Notes: a model not told the origin generated them from the letters alone. A DNA stretch of 31,095 nt from 2-01-FULL-39-28 sp964436165 (GCA_964436165.1 CAYTBY010000010.1:1-31095); one strand, 5' to 3'. Shown: positions 12,870 to 21,461, numbered from the stretch's first letter. Made by a program: numbers and translations.

Positions 12870-15344
12870 TTATTGGAGCGGCTCCTGATCTAAAACTCTA
12901 CCCGGCGGAATAGCTCTTTGTCCGGCTTGTAGCTGTTCTAGTTTTTCAATAACTATCGCATTACCTTCATTTTCCGGAACATCAAGAATTCTTTCAAGGT
13001 GGTTAATCGCCCCGTCTATATCGCCCCTTTCTTCAAGAATAAGAGCCAGATACCAGCGAGCATTTGAATAATTAGAGGCCAGCGTTACTGCTCTCTGGAG
13101 AGCATTGAAAGCGTCGTTTTTCCTGCCGGCACGGTAATACAAGAGACCGAGCTCAAAAGCCAGGCCAGGCTGGTTACTATTAGCTGGAGCAACTTTCTCA
13201 AGCTGGGCAATAGCTTCGGCTAGTTCCCCCTGTCTCTCATAAACAACGCCAAGATTGTAAATAGCCAGACCAAAATTATCAGATAGCTCGGTTGTCTTTT
13301 TAAAATATTCTTCCGCCTTCTCCAGAGCCGCCTGAGCACCCTGGACAACAGCATTTGGATTTACTCTTCTAGCCGCCACTAACTGAGCATATAAATCGTA
13401 CTTGCCTAAGTAAAGCATGCCGATCCTATAGCTAAACAAGGGGTCTCCCGGCCGAAGCTGAGCCGCCTTAAGATAGGCTTCCTCAGATAATTTATCAACC
13501 CCATCAACAAGATTTAAAAGATTTTGATAGATAAAACCGAGATTCGCCCAATTCAGAGCCTCCATAGAACCGACTTCGGTGGCCTGCTTAGCCAAACTTA
13601 TCGACGTACTGACGTAATTTTGTATCCTGGCATCTCTTTCAACGCTAGCCGGCTTGCCTACTTCTTGAGCCAAGAGTTTTAGAGCCGTTTGCGACGCCGT
13701 TCGATAGTAACTGTCGTCTTTGTTGTTCCAGTTTATAGCATCAACAAGCAAGGACGCCGCCTTGCTATTGTCCGAGGTCAAAACTGCTTGGGCATAATTA
13801 ACCTTGCTAATATAAATAGTAATTCCAAAATAAGCTCCTACTAGAACAAGAATCAAGCCTCCAATAAAACCAAGTGAAGAACCCAAGGAAAGCGAGGTCT
13901 TTTCTTCAATATTGAACTCTTTTTTCTCGTTGCCAAAAACGACCAAAACTGCAAGGCCCATAAACACATACATCAAAAACATTAACGTTAGATTAAACGG
14001 ATAAAAGAAGAAGGCCGCTAAAAGAGCCCCAAATGAAGCCAGTGTTCCGATATTCTCTTTCAGCGCCTCGCGATCCTGACTAGTAACTGCAAACTTCTGG
14101 AAACGCATCAATAAAAGAACAACAGAAACTAACAGTACCAATAGCCCTATGGCCATTACTAGACCACCATGTATAACTAGGGTAAATGCCTCTGAAGTCG
14201 CATCGAAAAACCTAGTGTCAGAGATGGTGGTATTAGCTAATCGTCCGGCTCCATATCTATCAAAAGCAACAGAAAAATTCTCAAGCCCATAGCCAAAAAT
14301 AAGTTTTTCTTTAAGAACAGATACCGCTACATCCTTGGAAAGAGAGAACGACGGAGAAACTTCTACCGGTAGATTTCGCTTCAAAGCACTCAAGTCAAGG
14401 TTTACAACCATCATAAATACCCCTAAAACAACAACCGTCATCGGCAAAATAAGCTTATTCATCTTAAATCTTCCGCCGCTCAAGCTCTCAAAAACTATCA
14501 TTGCGACCATGCCGGCTATGGCTACCGTCCACAGAACCCACCAATTAAGAACTACTAAAGTAACAAGCGCAAGAACAACCCCGATCTTTTCAAGGTGAAG
14601 CTTATCAAGCCATTTTAGATTTATCCTTGCTTTGCTAAACAAGGGCAATCCCACGGCCGCTAGAATACCCAAAGTATTTACTGAACCGACGGTATTAAAT
14701 CCTTTTGAAGTTGCAAAAGATAATTTTAAAACATAAACGCCAAATATCTGAAGGAGGCCATAGGCTAGAGCAACAACCATAGAAAAACCGACTAGAGATC
14801 TAAAAGTTTTACCGCCATCATCTGAATTATTTACAACGAGAAAGAATAAAATGGTAAGAGAGATAATGGAGGTTAAAGCATTACTTAAATTTCCGCCAGA
14901 ACCAAAAATACTCTTAAAACTGTCTATCGAAAATACTGCGGCCAATATAAAGGTAGCTAGTAGGACCAATAATCCCTTATCCAGCGGGTTGCTTCGCCAC
15001 GAAAGATAACCAGAAGAAACAACGCCCAAAAGCCAGGAGACCAATCCTACGCTCGCCACGCCTATTAAAAGAAGATATTTATTAGCTTCTAAAACGTTTT
15101 GAGTTAATGGCAGAAAAAACAATGGCATTAGAAAAATGCCGACATAAAGAGCCCATTTGCTGATATTATTATAAAACCTGGCCTTTGCCGGATCTGCCGG
15201 TTCCGGTTGGTAGTATTCCGGTACATCCACAACCTCAGAAGAGGGCTGTGTTTCTACCGCCTCCTCGGAATACTGGTACTCGGCATTCGATTCGCCCTGC
15301 TCGACCTCCCGAGAATTATCTTTTTTCCAAAAATTTAGATCCAT
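12870..15344 (-). CDS. O-antigen-ligase-like membrane protein with TPR tail (824 aa)
   Basis: The N-terminus (MDLNFWKKDNSREVEQGESN...) is acidic and disordered for about 65 residues. About ten or more membrane segments follow, for example WALYVGIFLMPLFFLPLTQ and LITILFFLVV-type stretches. The motif LIFGYGLENFSVAFDRYG matches the periplasmic-loop pattern of O-antigen ligase/Wzy_C proteins. The C-terminal third carries TPR units (GLAIYNLGVVYERQGELAEA, ARWYLALILEERGDIDGA). It probably joins glycan units or acts in surface polysaccharide or glycosylation export; the substrate is unknown. The start at 15344 is preferred over a GTG 18 codons earlier that adds a hydrophobic stretch; neither has a clear ribosome site. 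mltG follows after 30 bp, so the two envelope genes are probably co-transcribed. Confidence 0.75.
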   Translation of the reverse strand: MDLNFWKKDNSREVEQGESNAEYQYSEEAVETQPSSEVVDVPEYYQPEPADPAKARFYNNISKWALYVGIFLMPLFFLPLTQNVLEANKYLLLIGVASVGLVSWLLGVVSSGYLSWRSNPLDKGLLVLLATFILAAVFSIDSFKSIFGSGGNLSNALTSIISLTILFFLVVNNSDDGGKTFRSLVGFSMVVALAYGLLQIFGVYVLKLSFATSKGFNTVGSVNTLGILAAVGLPLFSKARINLKWLDKLHLEKIGVVLALVTLVVLNWWVLWTVAIAGMVAMIVFESLSGGRFKMNKLILPMTVVVLGVFMMVVNLDLSALKRNLPVEVSPSFSLSKDVAVSVLKEKLIFGYGLENFSVAFDRYGAGRLANTTISDTRFFDATSEAFTLVIHGGLVMAIGLLVLLVSVVLLLMRFQKFAVTSQDREALKENIGTLASFGALLAAFFFYPFNLTLMFLMYVFMGLAVLVVFGNEKKEFNIEEKTSLSLGSSLGFIGGLILVLVGAYFGITIYISKVNYAQAVLTSDNSKAASLLVDAINWNNKDDSYYRTASQTALKLLAQEVGKPASVERDARIQNYVSTSISLAKQATEVGSMEALNWANLGFIYQNLLNLVDGVDKLSEEAYLKAAQLRPGDPLFSYRIGMLYLGKYDLYAQLVAARRVNPNAVVQGAQAALEKAEEYFKKTTELSDNFGLAIYNLGVVYERQGELAEAIAQLEKVAPANSNQPGLAFELGLLYYRAGRKNDAFNALQRAVTLASNYSNARWYLALILEERGDIDGAINHLERILDVPENEGNAIVIEKLEQLQAGQRAIPPGRVLDQEPLQ

Positions 15345-15432
15345 CACGTTAGAGATAGTGCAAGCACCTACTACCACCATAATGGTGATAAAAAGCACTG
15401 CGTGTATCTTAATTTATAATTTTATTTGCAAA

Positions 15433-15456
15433 CCCGCTAGGGTTATCTCTAACGGG
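15433..15456. other. Small hairpin in the leader of the O-antigen-ligase-like gene
   Basis: CCCGCTAG pairs with CTAACGGG with one mismatch. Its TATCTCTAACG half recurs in inverted form at 15348-15359 just before the chosen start, so the leader could fold alternatively (hairpin alone, or paired with the start region). No T-run follows. The function is unknown. Confidence 0.35.
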
Positions 15457-15571
15457 ATCCACCACAACTAACGTTCAGTATACCACCAAAAAATTAACCA
15501 CAATACCAATAATATCAACAAGCGTTCTAATATATCACGAACGTATTAATATAGAACACAATATATCCTAG

Positions 15572-16138
15572 CTATTTTTTACCCCTAATGAGGCCAAAAA
15601 TAATTCTTAAGTCCTTATCGTTATCGATAGCGGGGGTTGTTACAAACCTGACATGGGGTTTGATGTGATTTTGAAATATAAAATCCTTTAAAAAAGCTGG
15701 TACCGGATATGGATATACCCAGATACTCCTCTGAAATTCATAGAACCCGATTGATTTTAAAATTTTCCTTAAATAATCCCTATATCTCCTTTTTTCTTCG
15801 GGTATGTCAAAAAAAACCATCCGCCATCCGCCATCCCACTCCTGACCATCTTTTTTATGTAGAGCTGCTTCGGCTTCCATAAAAGCAGAGAGGGCATATC
15901 CCCTACCTTTGTCCGTCAAAATAAATGTATCATTATAATCTCTCTTTATTAAGTTGGCTTTACATAGACGAAAGACAGAACTACGGTGAGTGTTCTTATG
16001 CTTACTACTACAAAAAAGTTTTATATATTTATGGGAAAATAGTTTTTCTCTGCCGGCTTCCTTCAAATGCCACATCGCTCCAAGAATTGCCTTGGCGGTA
16101 GAGAAATTTTTTGAGTATATTTTTCTTTCAATGCTCAT
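15572..16138 (-). CDS. PaaX/Cas2-like protein: winged helix plus Cas2-fold domain (188 aa)
   Basis: The first 90 residues look like a winged helix of the PaaX type (KAILGAMWHLKEAGREKLFS...VFRLCKANLIKRDYNDTFILTDKG). The second part, WRMVFFDIPEEKRRYRDYLRKIL...GFYEFQRSIWVYPYP, is the Cas2-like ferredoxin fold seen in PaaX-family regulators: strand, FDIPE, helix, GFxxxQxSxWVxP. No CRISPR repeats or other cas genes are present in the window, so a Cas2 role in spacer acquisition is unlikely. A transcriptional regulator is the better guess, and such stand-alone fusions are common in Parcubacteria. It is divergent from the MerR-like gene. Confidence 0.65.
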   Translation of the reverse strand: MSIERKIYSKNFSTAKAILGAMWHLKEAGREKLFSHKYIKLFCSSKHKNTHRSSVFRLCKANLIKRDYNDTFILTDKGRGYALSAFMEAEAALHKKDGQEWDGGWRMVFFDIPEEKRRYRDYLRKILKSIGFYEFQRSIWVYPYPVPAFLKDFIFQNHIKPHVRFVTTPAIDNDKDLRIIFGLIRGKK

Positions 16139-16173
16139 TTCTTAATTTTTTCACATAATACAGAATTATCAAC

Positions 16174-16202
16174 TTGCGTTGTGGAGAAAAAAGATATATA
16201 AA
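16174..16202 (+). promoter_or_regulatory. Promoter of the MerR-like gene
   Basis: TTGCGT (16174-16179), 17 bp and TATAAA (16197-16202). The expected start lies only a few bases before the ATG at 16213, so the transcript may be nearly leaderless, although AAGG is present. Confidence 0.45.
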
Positions 16203-16212
16203 GGTTAATATC

Positions 16213-16464
16213 ATGCCAAAAGACCTGTTGACCGTAAAAGAAGTTGCGAAATTACTCGGAGTTACTCCTTTAACGGTGAGGAATTGGGATGCCAGGGGTA
16301 AACTCGCCGCTCATCGCCATCCTCTCAATAACTATCGCGTATACAAAGTTGCAGATATTGAGAGCCTTGTAAAAGAGCTCGACTCAAGCAAAGGAGTTAA
16401 GAAATCAATCCCAAAAATTCCTGAAAAACCACAAATGAGGAAGCTTAAAATAGATGTATTATAA
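16213..16464 (+). CDS. MerR/excisionase-type HTH protein (83 aa)
   Basis: From the ATG at 16213 the protein reads DLLTVKEVAKLLGVTPLTVRNWDARGKLAAHRHPLNNYRVYKVADIESLVKEL. This is a textbook MerR-like helix-turn-helix and wing with the NxYRxYxxxDI phrase. The basic Pro/Lys tail (KKSIPKIPEKPQMRKLKIDVL) is not part of the family. It has no effector or integrase domain, so it may be a small regulator or an excisionase-like factor. The frame extends upstream to 16174 but that part overlaps the promoter. It lies opposite the PaaX/Cas2-like gene. Confidence 0.75.
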   Translation: MPKDLLTVKEVAKLLGVTPLTVRNWDARGKLAAHRHPLNNYRVYKVADIESLVKELDSSKGVKKSIPKIPEKPQMRKLKIDVL

Positions 16465-16489
16465 AAAAAACCGCACATATGTGCGGTCT
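16463..16489 (-). terminator. Palindromic terminator between convergent genes
   Basis: ACCGCACATATGTGCGGT is a perfect 18-bp palindrome. On the minus strand it is followed by TTTTTTTTAT, so it ends the 721-aa gene; on the plus strand the T-run is weak (TCTTAGTTT). Confidence 0.75.
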
Positions 16490-16497
16490 TAGTTTGA

Positions 16498-18663
16498 TTA
16501 TCTCCAGGGAATATCAACAATTTCAGTAAGTTCGTTACTCAATCTCAAAACGTCACTGTGAAGCAATCTATCAGCCAGGACGATCCTCTCGTCGTCGGGA
16601 TGTATCCTGTCATCAAACTCTACTTCGCTATACAAGAGGGATCCCTCTGTATTCAAGCAAACGTGAACTAATGCTGGACCAAAATCTACAACTTTGTCAT
16701 TGTGGCTCTCAAATGAGGTATCCTTCAAATAAGCTCCTGTCATTACACCAAGAACAGTTTTGCCGAATTTCACTACATGGACTGAAGCTGCTTCGTGGAA
16801 GTTAGCCACATTAACCAAGGCAAAGCCCTTTGAGTTTTTGGCGGTTTTCTTAGCAAACCTGTCAAAAGTTCTCCAGAAAAAGTCAACCACATCCTGAATT
16901 CTGTGGCTCTTGGACTGGGTCCGACCCTTCCAAGGATGTTTAATGCCCAAAGTTATTCCATGAGTATTAACCATCATACTCTCGCCTAACCTAATGACCT
17001 TGGCATCAACAACCTTCTTTACCATCTCGTAGTCAGAAGAAGCCCCTAAATCCTTCAGTATAGAAATAATGCCCTCAACCAACTTATTCTTCAGCACCAT
17101 CTCGAATGTATTTAGAATCAAAGCATCCTTTTGGTAGTGCTTCCAGGAGGGATGATTGCCTAAGTTAAAAATATAGGTGATGAGGCATTTGTCCAATAAT
17201 TCCTGGGGGGTTAATTTTTTATCCTTATACAACTTAAGCCGAAGCTTAAAAACATCCAGTAAATTCTTAGCCCTTAAGCTACCGGTCAAAATTTCCTGTT
17301 TGTCATAACCGCGGGCAATAGGCAAAAGTTCGCCGTTATATTCATAGTTATGAGCAATACCCTGAATCTCGTCACCATTCTCAACCACTACATCCTTATC
17401 GACTAGAGCCGGGGGTAGGTAATGGTTAACTGTGTGATAAAGTGTTTTTAAAGATCCGCCGTGATAACAGGAAAATACTCCTTGCTTGAAATTTGTTGAA
17501 TCTTTAAGCATGTCGCTCAAGCTCACTACAAGATTGTTGAGATGTTTTTCATCTACCTCATAGCGGTTTGATTTTCGGTTATAGACAATGAGGTCTTTTT
17601 TGGTAAGGGACTCCAGCGCTTCCTTAAGATCTTCGGATTTTACCATCTTGGACTTGTGGTTTTTGACACCATTATGCCCGTTTCCGTTATGGTTGCGTCC
17701 GTTTCTAGATTTTTTAAGAATGTTTATTCTGAAAAGCAGGGTTTTCAGACTGGCGCTTGAGGGCAATAAGGCGGTCAAGATCCTCTTTTCCATCCGCGGA
17801 CTGTCCGCAGGAATGGCCAGATCTTTCTCGTGAGAAATAAGAGTTCTAAAATCATATGTCCGGTTGACTATCCTAGTTCTGTCTTCCTCAGCAATAAGCC
17901 GAATGACAGAACAGCCAACCATATTCTCGGTAGATACATGTTCGTCTATCTTGTGTAGGGCAGGAATGGAGATAGAAGGAACTCCCTCATAGAACGGTAG
18001 GAATGCCGCTGTACCGGTACAGCCAACTAATATAAGATCGGGTTTACCAGAGAAAGTTCTTGGTATGAAACGACCAATAAGAGTCTGCATAAAACTCGTG
18101 ATTATCCTGTAAAACCAGGGTGCTTTTCTTGGAACAATAACCCTAATCCCCTTATTGAAACCGCGCATATTGACCGGAACTTTTACTTCGGTTTCATAAG
18201 TACCGTTCTTTTTCTCGCCAAGAAGACGAAAGTCATCTCTGGAGCGCCGAAGCTCCTCGAGTATCCTCGTACCTATCGGCCGATCGTAAACTTTTTCTGA
18301 TATGACAAAGTGATAGTTGACTCCCTCTATAGCGGGAAAGAATTCATTTAGTTCCTGGGCAAAGCTTCGAACAAATTCCCGCTCGAATTGTGTTCTAAAT
18401 CTGTCTTTATCAAAAGGCGGTAGTTCTGGATCATTTTTTTTATCGACTTTATGCTGATCCATCGCCTCTTTTAATTCAAACCTCAGTTGAGCTTTGAATT
18501 CAGCTTCAAGGGCCCTGCCATTAATAGTATTTCCAGCAACAATGACAAACTTTGCCGAATGAACTTTAATGATATCCCTCACTAACTTCATCAGATATTT
18601 TCTGCTTTCAACCGGAAAGTTTATCCCCGATATACCAACGATGTTCACTTCTTCACGTTTCAT
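16498..18663 (-). CDS. Large uncharacterised protein (721 aa), possibly metallophosphatase-related
   Basis: I do not recognise the family firmly. The start at 18663 (MKREEVNIVGISGINF) is set by AAGGAG seven bases upstream; the longer frame to 18840 is an artefact through a structured leader. The beginning (KFVIVAGNTINGRALEAE) and a later string (GESMMVNTHGITLGIKHP) resemble calcineurin-like metallophosphoesterase motifs GDxxxxx and HG, but with Asn where Asp would be expected, so activity is doubtful. A Lys/Asn/Gly-rich linker (NGRNHNGNGHNGVKNHKSK, about 375-395) splits the protein in two. It contains no clear membrane segment. It lies downstream of ahcY with a terminator and a structured leader in between. 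Confidence 0.6.
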   Translation of the reverse strand: MKREEVNIVGISGINFPVESRKYLMKLVRDIIKVHSAKFVIVAGNTINGRALEAEFKAQLRFELKEAMDQHKVDKKNDPELPPFDKDRFRTQFEREFVRSFAQELNEFFPAIEGVNYHFVISEKVYDRPIGTRILEELRRSRDDFRLLGEKKNGTYETEVKVPVNMRGFNKGIRVIVPRKAPWFYRIITSFMQTLIGRFIPRTFSGKPDLILVGCTGTAAFLPFYEGVPSISIPALHKIDEHVSTENMVGCSVIRLIAEEDRTRIVNRTYDFRTLISHEKDLAIPADSPRMEKRILTALLPSSASLKTLLFRINILKKSRNGRNHNGNGHNGVKNHKSKMVKSEDLKEALESLTKKDLIVYNRKSNRYEVDEKHLNNLVVSLSDMLKDSTNFKQGVFSCYHGGSLKTLYHTVNHYLPPALVDKDVVVENGDEIQGIAHNYEYNGELLPIARGYDKQEILTGSLRAKNLLDVFKLRLKLYKDKKLTPQELLDKCLITYIFNLGNHPSWKHYQKDALILNTFEMVLKNKLVEGIISILKDLGASSDYEMVKKVVDAKVIRLGESMMVNTHGITLGIKHPWKGRTQSKSHRIQDVVDFFWRTFDRFAKKTAKNSKGFALVNVANFHEAASVHVVKFGKTVLGVMTGAYLKDTSFESHNDKVVDFGPALVHVCLNTEGSLLYSEVEFDDRIHPDDERIVLADRLLHSDVLRLSNELTEIVDIPWR

Positions 18664-18733
18664 TGTTAGCTCCTTGTTTTCAATGTGCTTAATACTTGCC
18701 AGTATAATACCAAACGATAAAAAGATAGCAACT

Positions 18734-18837
18734 CCCCGCACCAAGCTAATCCGCTGACCGCCATTAAGAAAGAGGGTCAAGGCGAAGGTTCCAATCCGAG
18801 GAACTTCGGATAGAATCACCTCGGGCTTGGTGCGGGG
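18734..18837 (-). promoter_or_regulatory. Structured leader of the 721-aa gene
   Basis: A 13-bp closing helix (CCCCGCACCAAGC at 18734-18746 with GCTTGGTGCGGGG at 18825-18837) encloses at least two inner helices. One is ATCCGA/TCGGAT, or alternatively CCGAGG/CCTCGG, which share bases and exclude each other. The other is TTGACC/GGTCAG-like. The closed multi-branch shape between a terminator and a gene start 70 bp downstream is what cis-acting RNAs look like. No known riboswitch consensus is recognised. Confidence 0.5.
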
Positions 18838-18844
18838 CAACCCC

Positions 18845-18874
18845 CGAAAAATAAAAAAGACCCATTACTGGATC
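18845..18874 (-). terminator. Intrinsic terminator of ahcY
   Basis: On the minus strand GATCC pairs with GGGTC (one G-U) around AGTAAT, followed by TTTTTTATTTTT. The stem is short but the T-run is long. Confidence 0.55.
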
Positions 18875-18879
18875 AATTC

Positions 18880-20103
18880 TTATGTTCCATCCGACCAGCT
18901 TCCAAGATACGTTGATTGCTCAAGTGTAAGATTATCTATCCCTACGCCCATACTTTCAAGTTTTGCCCTTGCAACATGCTTGTCAATAGCTTCAGGAACT
19001 GAATAAACCTTCCGTTCCAATCCTTTTCCATGTTCTAAAATATAAACCGCGGAAAGAGCTTGATTGGCAAAAGACATGTCCATGACTGATGGCGAATGCC
19101 CCTCAGCACAAGCAAGATTAACCAATCTACCCTCGCCAAGTACATAAAGCCGCTTCCTATTCGATAATACGTATTCCATAACTAAATGACGAACTTCCTT
19201 TTTTGAAACAGCCATTTGTTCCAGAGCCGATATATCTACTTCGACGTTAAAGTGGCCGGCGTTAGAAATAATGGCTCTATCGTTCATTTTTTCAAAATGT
19301 TCCTTACGAATAATGCCTTCGTTACCGGTTACCGTAATAAAAAGATTGCCAATAGAAGACGCTTCGGACATCGGCATAACCCGATAACCATCCATAACCG
19401 CTTCAAGGGCTTTGATCGGGTCAACTTCGGTTACAATAACTTCGGCCCCCAAGCCTCTTGCCCGCATTACCACGCCCCGACCGCACCAGCCATAACCAGA
19501 TACCACTACCTTGGAACCAGCGATAAGCATGTTGGTGGCTCTGATAACACCATCAAGAGCTGATTGGCCAGTACCGTAACGATTATCAAAAAGATGCTTA
19601 GTTTTAGCTTCATTAACTGCAATAATCGGAAATGGAAGCACCCCATCACGTTCCATATTACGAAGACGCAACACTCCGGTTGTCGTCTCTTCCATACCGC
19701 CGACAGTCTTGCCGATAAGATCTTTTCTTTTATTAAAAATCGTTGTTATCAGATCAGCTCCATCGTCAATAACAATGTCCGGATCACATAGAAGAGCATT
19801 TCTAATATTATCGTAATACAATCTACTATCTGCTCCCCTGACGGCAAAGACTGAAATATTACTCTCTTTTGAGAGAAGCTCCACAACATCATCTTGAGTG
19901 CTGAGTGGATTGGAAGCACAAAGACTGACCAAGGCCCCGCCATCTCTAATAGTCAGGACAAGATTTGCCGTTTCGGCCGTTACATGCATACAAGCCGCAA
20001 CCGAAACTCCAGCAAACGGTTGATCGGTCAAAAAATCCTTCCGAATTGAATTTAAAACCGGCATAAATCTAGCCGCCCATTCTACCCGATTTTTCCCAAG
20101 CAT
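18880..20103 (-). CDS. ahcY: Adenosylhomocysteinase (SAH hydrolase, 407 aa)
   Basis: Clear family features: CMHVTAETANLVLTIRDGGA in the substrate domain, DDGADL and EETTTGVLRL, then AVNEAKTKHLFDNRYGTGQS with the catalytic Lys/Asp pair. The NAD-binding Rossmann motif is VVVSGYGWCGRGVVMRARGLGA, followed by VTEVDPIKALEAVMDGYRV, NAGHFNVEVD and LACAEGHSPSVMDMSFANQAL. It reversibly splits S-adenosylhomocysteine into adenosine and homocysteine, relieving product inhibition of methyltransferases. Its length matches the shorter archaeal/bacterial form that lacks the KPDxYRY tail. AAAGG precedes the ATG. A terminator ends the transcript before the 721-aa gene. Retention of this enzyme in a reduced genome suggests active methylation. 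Confidence 0.96.
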   Translation of the reverse strand: MLGKNRVEWAARFMPVLNSIRKDFLTDQPFAGVSVAACMHVTAETANLVLTIRDGGALVSLCASNPLSTQDDVVELLSKESNISVFAVRGADSRLYYDNIRNALLCDPDIVIDDGADLITTIFNKRKDLIGKTVGGMEETTTGVLRLRNMERDGVLPFPIIAVNEAKTKHLFDNRYGTGQSALDGVIRATNMLIAGSKVVVSGYGWCGRGVVMRARGLGAEVIVTEVDPIKALEAVMDGYRVMPMSEASSIGNLFITVTGNEGIIRKEHFEKMNDRAIISNAGHFNVEVDISALEQMAVSKKEVRHLVMEYVLSNRKRLYVLGEGRLVNLACAEGHSPSVMDMSFANQALSAVYILEHGKGLERKVYSVPEAIDKHVARAKLESMGVGIDNLTLEQSTYLGSWSDGT

Positions 20104-20220
20104 TTCAAACCTTTTACTTGTTATAAAGTAACTGCCCCTAACAATATAGTAAACTTTTTAAGCTGTCTACCGGTTTCGCAACTCTGGCCGTGAAAGACCC
20201 TCTGTCCTACTTGTCTTTTT

Positions 20221-20251
20221 TAAAATAAAAATACCCCTTATCGAGGTATTT
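20221..20251 (-). terminator. Terminator overlapping the CPBP gene stop codon
   Basis: AAATACC pairs with GGTATTT around a nine-base loop and is followed by TTATTTTA on the minus strand. The stop codon of the CPBP gene lies in the loop. Confidence 0.65.
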
Positions 20252-20927
20252 GCCTGCTACTTTCATAGTGCTTATTAATTCGCCTACGCCTTAATTTATA
20301 CTTGAGGCTATGCCATGCCTCTTCAATGCCAACGCCAGCCATTGCTACTATCAATACTACTAGTACGAGAATAATTGGCATTACAAGGTTCCATACAAAG
20401 TGAATACCCACGCTTGCCCAGATTGACTGATATTTTATACCATAATAGCCCGACAGGATGCCTAATGGAAACACGGTAATTGGATGAAGAAACTTCGTAA
20501 TTCTTAATCGCTTTGCTTCTCTTTTCTTAATGTCAGATATCTCAGCCTCAAGACTATCAGTTTTTGTTTCACTACTTTCTTTTGCTGAAAATACATCGAA
20601 CAAAGTTATTTTATGACCGAAATAATGAACAAGGGAGAAAAAGACACTAGAAATCCATATGCCCCGCCAAGCATTGCCAGAAACAGTACTAAAAATAACA
20701 ATAAGAGGTGCTCTGAAAATTAATTCCTCGGCAACCGGCGCCCAGACATTTTGAACTGGCGTTCCAATCAGCCAGATAATCTTCCAATGATTCTCTTTGC
20801 ACCATTCAATACTTTTTATGCGCTCCTTAAATCTCTTTAATACCAACCTAAGATAGATAAGCGTGGCGATGGCAATACTTGTAAGAATTGCTATCGAGGG
20901 CAAAAACTGAAAAAATCGTTCTGTCAT
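20238..20927 (-). CDS. CPBP-family intramembrane metalloprotease (229 aa)
   Basis: Several membrane segments and the three CPBP (CAAX protease/Abi) motifs are visible: APVAEELIFRAPL (EExxxR), FFSLVHYFGH (FxxxH) and a late HFVWNLVMP (HxxxN/B). These residues bind metal and cleave within the membrane. A hydrophilic loop of about 45 residues (FSAKESSETKTDSLEAEISD) separates motifs 2 and 3. CPBP proteins act in prenyl-protein processing, bacteriocin immunity or maturation of peptides; the target is unknown. AAGGAG precedes the ATG and a canonical promoter lies upstream, so this is a single-gene unit. Confidence 0.85.
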   Translation of the reverse strand: MTERFFQFLPSIAILTSIAIATLIYLRLVLKRFKERIKSIEWCKENHWKIIWLIGTPVQNVWAPVAEELIFRAPLIVIFSTVSGNAWRGIWISSVFFSLVHYFGHKITLFDVFSAKESSETKTDSLEAEISDIKKREAKRLRITKFLHPITVFPLGILSGYYGIKYQSIWASVGIHFVWNLVMPIILVLVVLIVAMAGVGIEEAWHSLKYKLRRRRINKHYESSRQIPR

Positions 20928-20970
20928 TCCGACTCCTTACTTCCGATATTATATTTTTAAGGTTTAAGAT

Positions 20971-20999
20971 ATGATATACTAATTAGCCTAATAAGTCAA
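20971..20999 (-). promoter_or_regulatory. Promoter of the CPBP protease gene
   Basis: TTGACT (-35, 20994-20999), 17 bp, TATCAT (-10, 20971-20976) on the minus strand. Confidence 0.6.
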
Positions 21000-21187
21000 G
21001 GCTCGATTCCCACTCCCCTGACCACAAAAATAACCCCATTTTATGAAGCTATTTTGACTGCGGGCTTGGCGGGCGGTCGTGAAAGATGTTAGCCGCCTCG
21101 CCAAAGGCGGGCGAGCCTCGCCCCAAAGGGGCGGGAACGTGGATTGCTTTAAATAAAGATACATTTTGTTTGCCATTTCTAGCCAGA
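21000..21187. other. Gene-poor stretch with GC-rich palindromes
   Basis: No gene is supported here. Adjacent short palindromes with CGCC/GGCG arms lie at about 21090-21135 (CGCCAAAGGCG, then CGCCCCAAAGGGGCG). They belong to the same kind of GC-rich interspersed repeat seen elsewhere. Open frames across them are repeat artefacts. Confidence 0.5.
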
Positions 21188-21245
21188 TAAACAAAGAAGC
21201 TCCGCACCAGGCGAAGGATTGGAGCCCTTCGTAGGTTGCGGAGCT
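21188..21245 (-). terminator. Terminator of the 70-aa gene
   Basis: On the minus strand AGCTCCGCA pairs with TGCGGAGCT, with an inner CGAAGG/CCTTCG helix, followed by TCTTTGTTT. It starts four bases past the stop codon. Confidence 0.65.
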
Positions 21246-21248
21246 GTG

Positions 21249-21461
21249 CTACCGAGGAGAGTACTGGCACTCTGTGGCGAGGACATGGCGACCATCTTCC
21301 AGCTTGATAATCGTCAGGAACGGCTCTTCGACGTCATCACGAACGATAACACCTTTCAGCCTTCGAGACGTATCGTAGTGAAAGCATACCTCAGTTTCAC
21401 GACCTGCGTAGGTTCCCTGCTTAGGGAACTTGTCGAAAGTGATGTTCTTGACTGCACCCAT
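21249..21461 (-). CDS. Small hypothetical protein (70 aa)
   Basis: The product (MGAVKNITFDKFPKQGTYAG...) is beta-rich, with a pattern of short strands (TEVCFHYDTSRRLKGVIVRDD, FLTIIKLEDGRHVLATECQY) like a small barrel or SH3-like fold; no family is recognised. Gene calling is well supported: GAGGAG eight bases before the ATG, a near-ideal promoter with an embedded palindrome, and a terminator directly after the stop. The palindrome between -35 and -10 implies regulation by a repressor. Confidence 0.75.
   Translation of the reverse strand: MGAVKNITFDKFPKQGTYAGRETEVCFHYDTSRRLKGVIVRDDVEEPFLTIIKLEDGRHVLATECQYSPR

Noticed and set aside
15572..16138. CRISPR-Cas locus
   Set aside because: Only a PaaX/Cas2-like protein is present; I found no regularly spaced direct repeats or other cas genes in the window.
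18664..18840. Extended N-terminus of the 721-aa protein
   Set aside because: The extension overlaps the structured leader, while a strong AAGGAG site marks the ATG at 18663.
20997..21027. tRNA 3'-like string (GGCTCGATTCCCACTCC...CCA)
   Set aside because: The T-stem does not pair and no other tRNA arms precede it; it is not a tRNA and cannot be supported as an att site.
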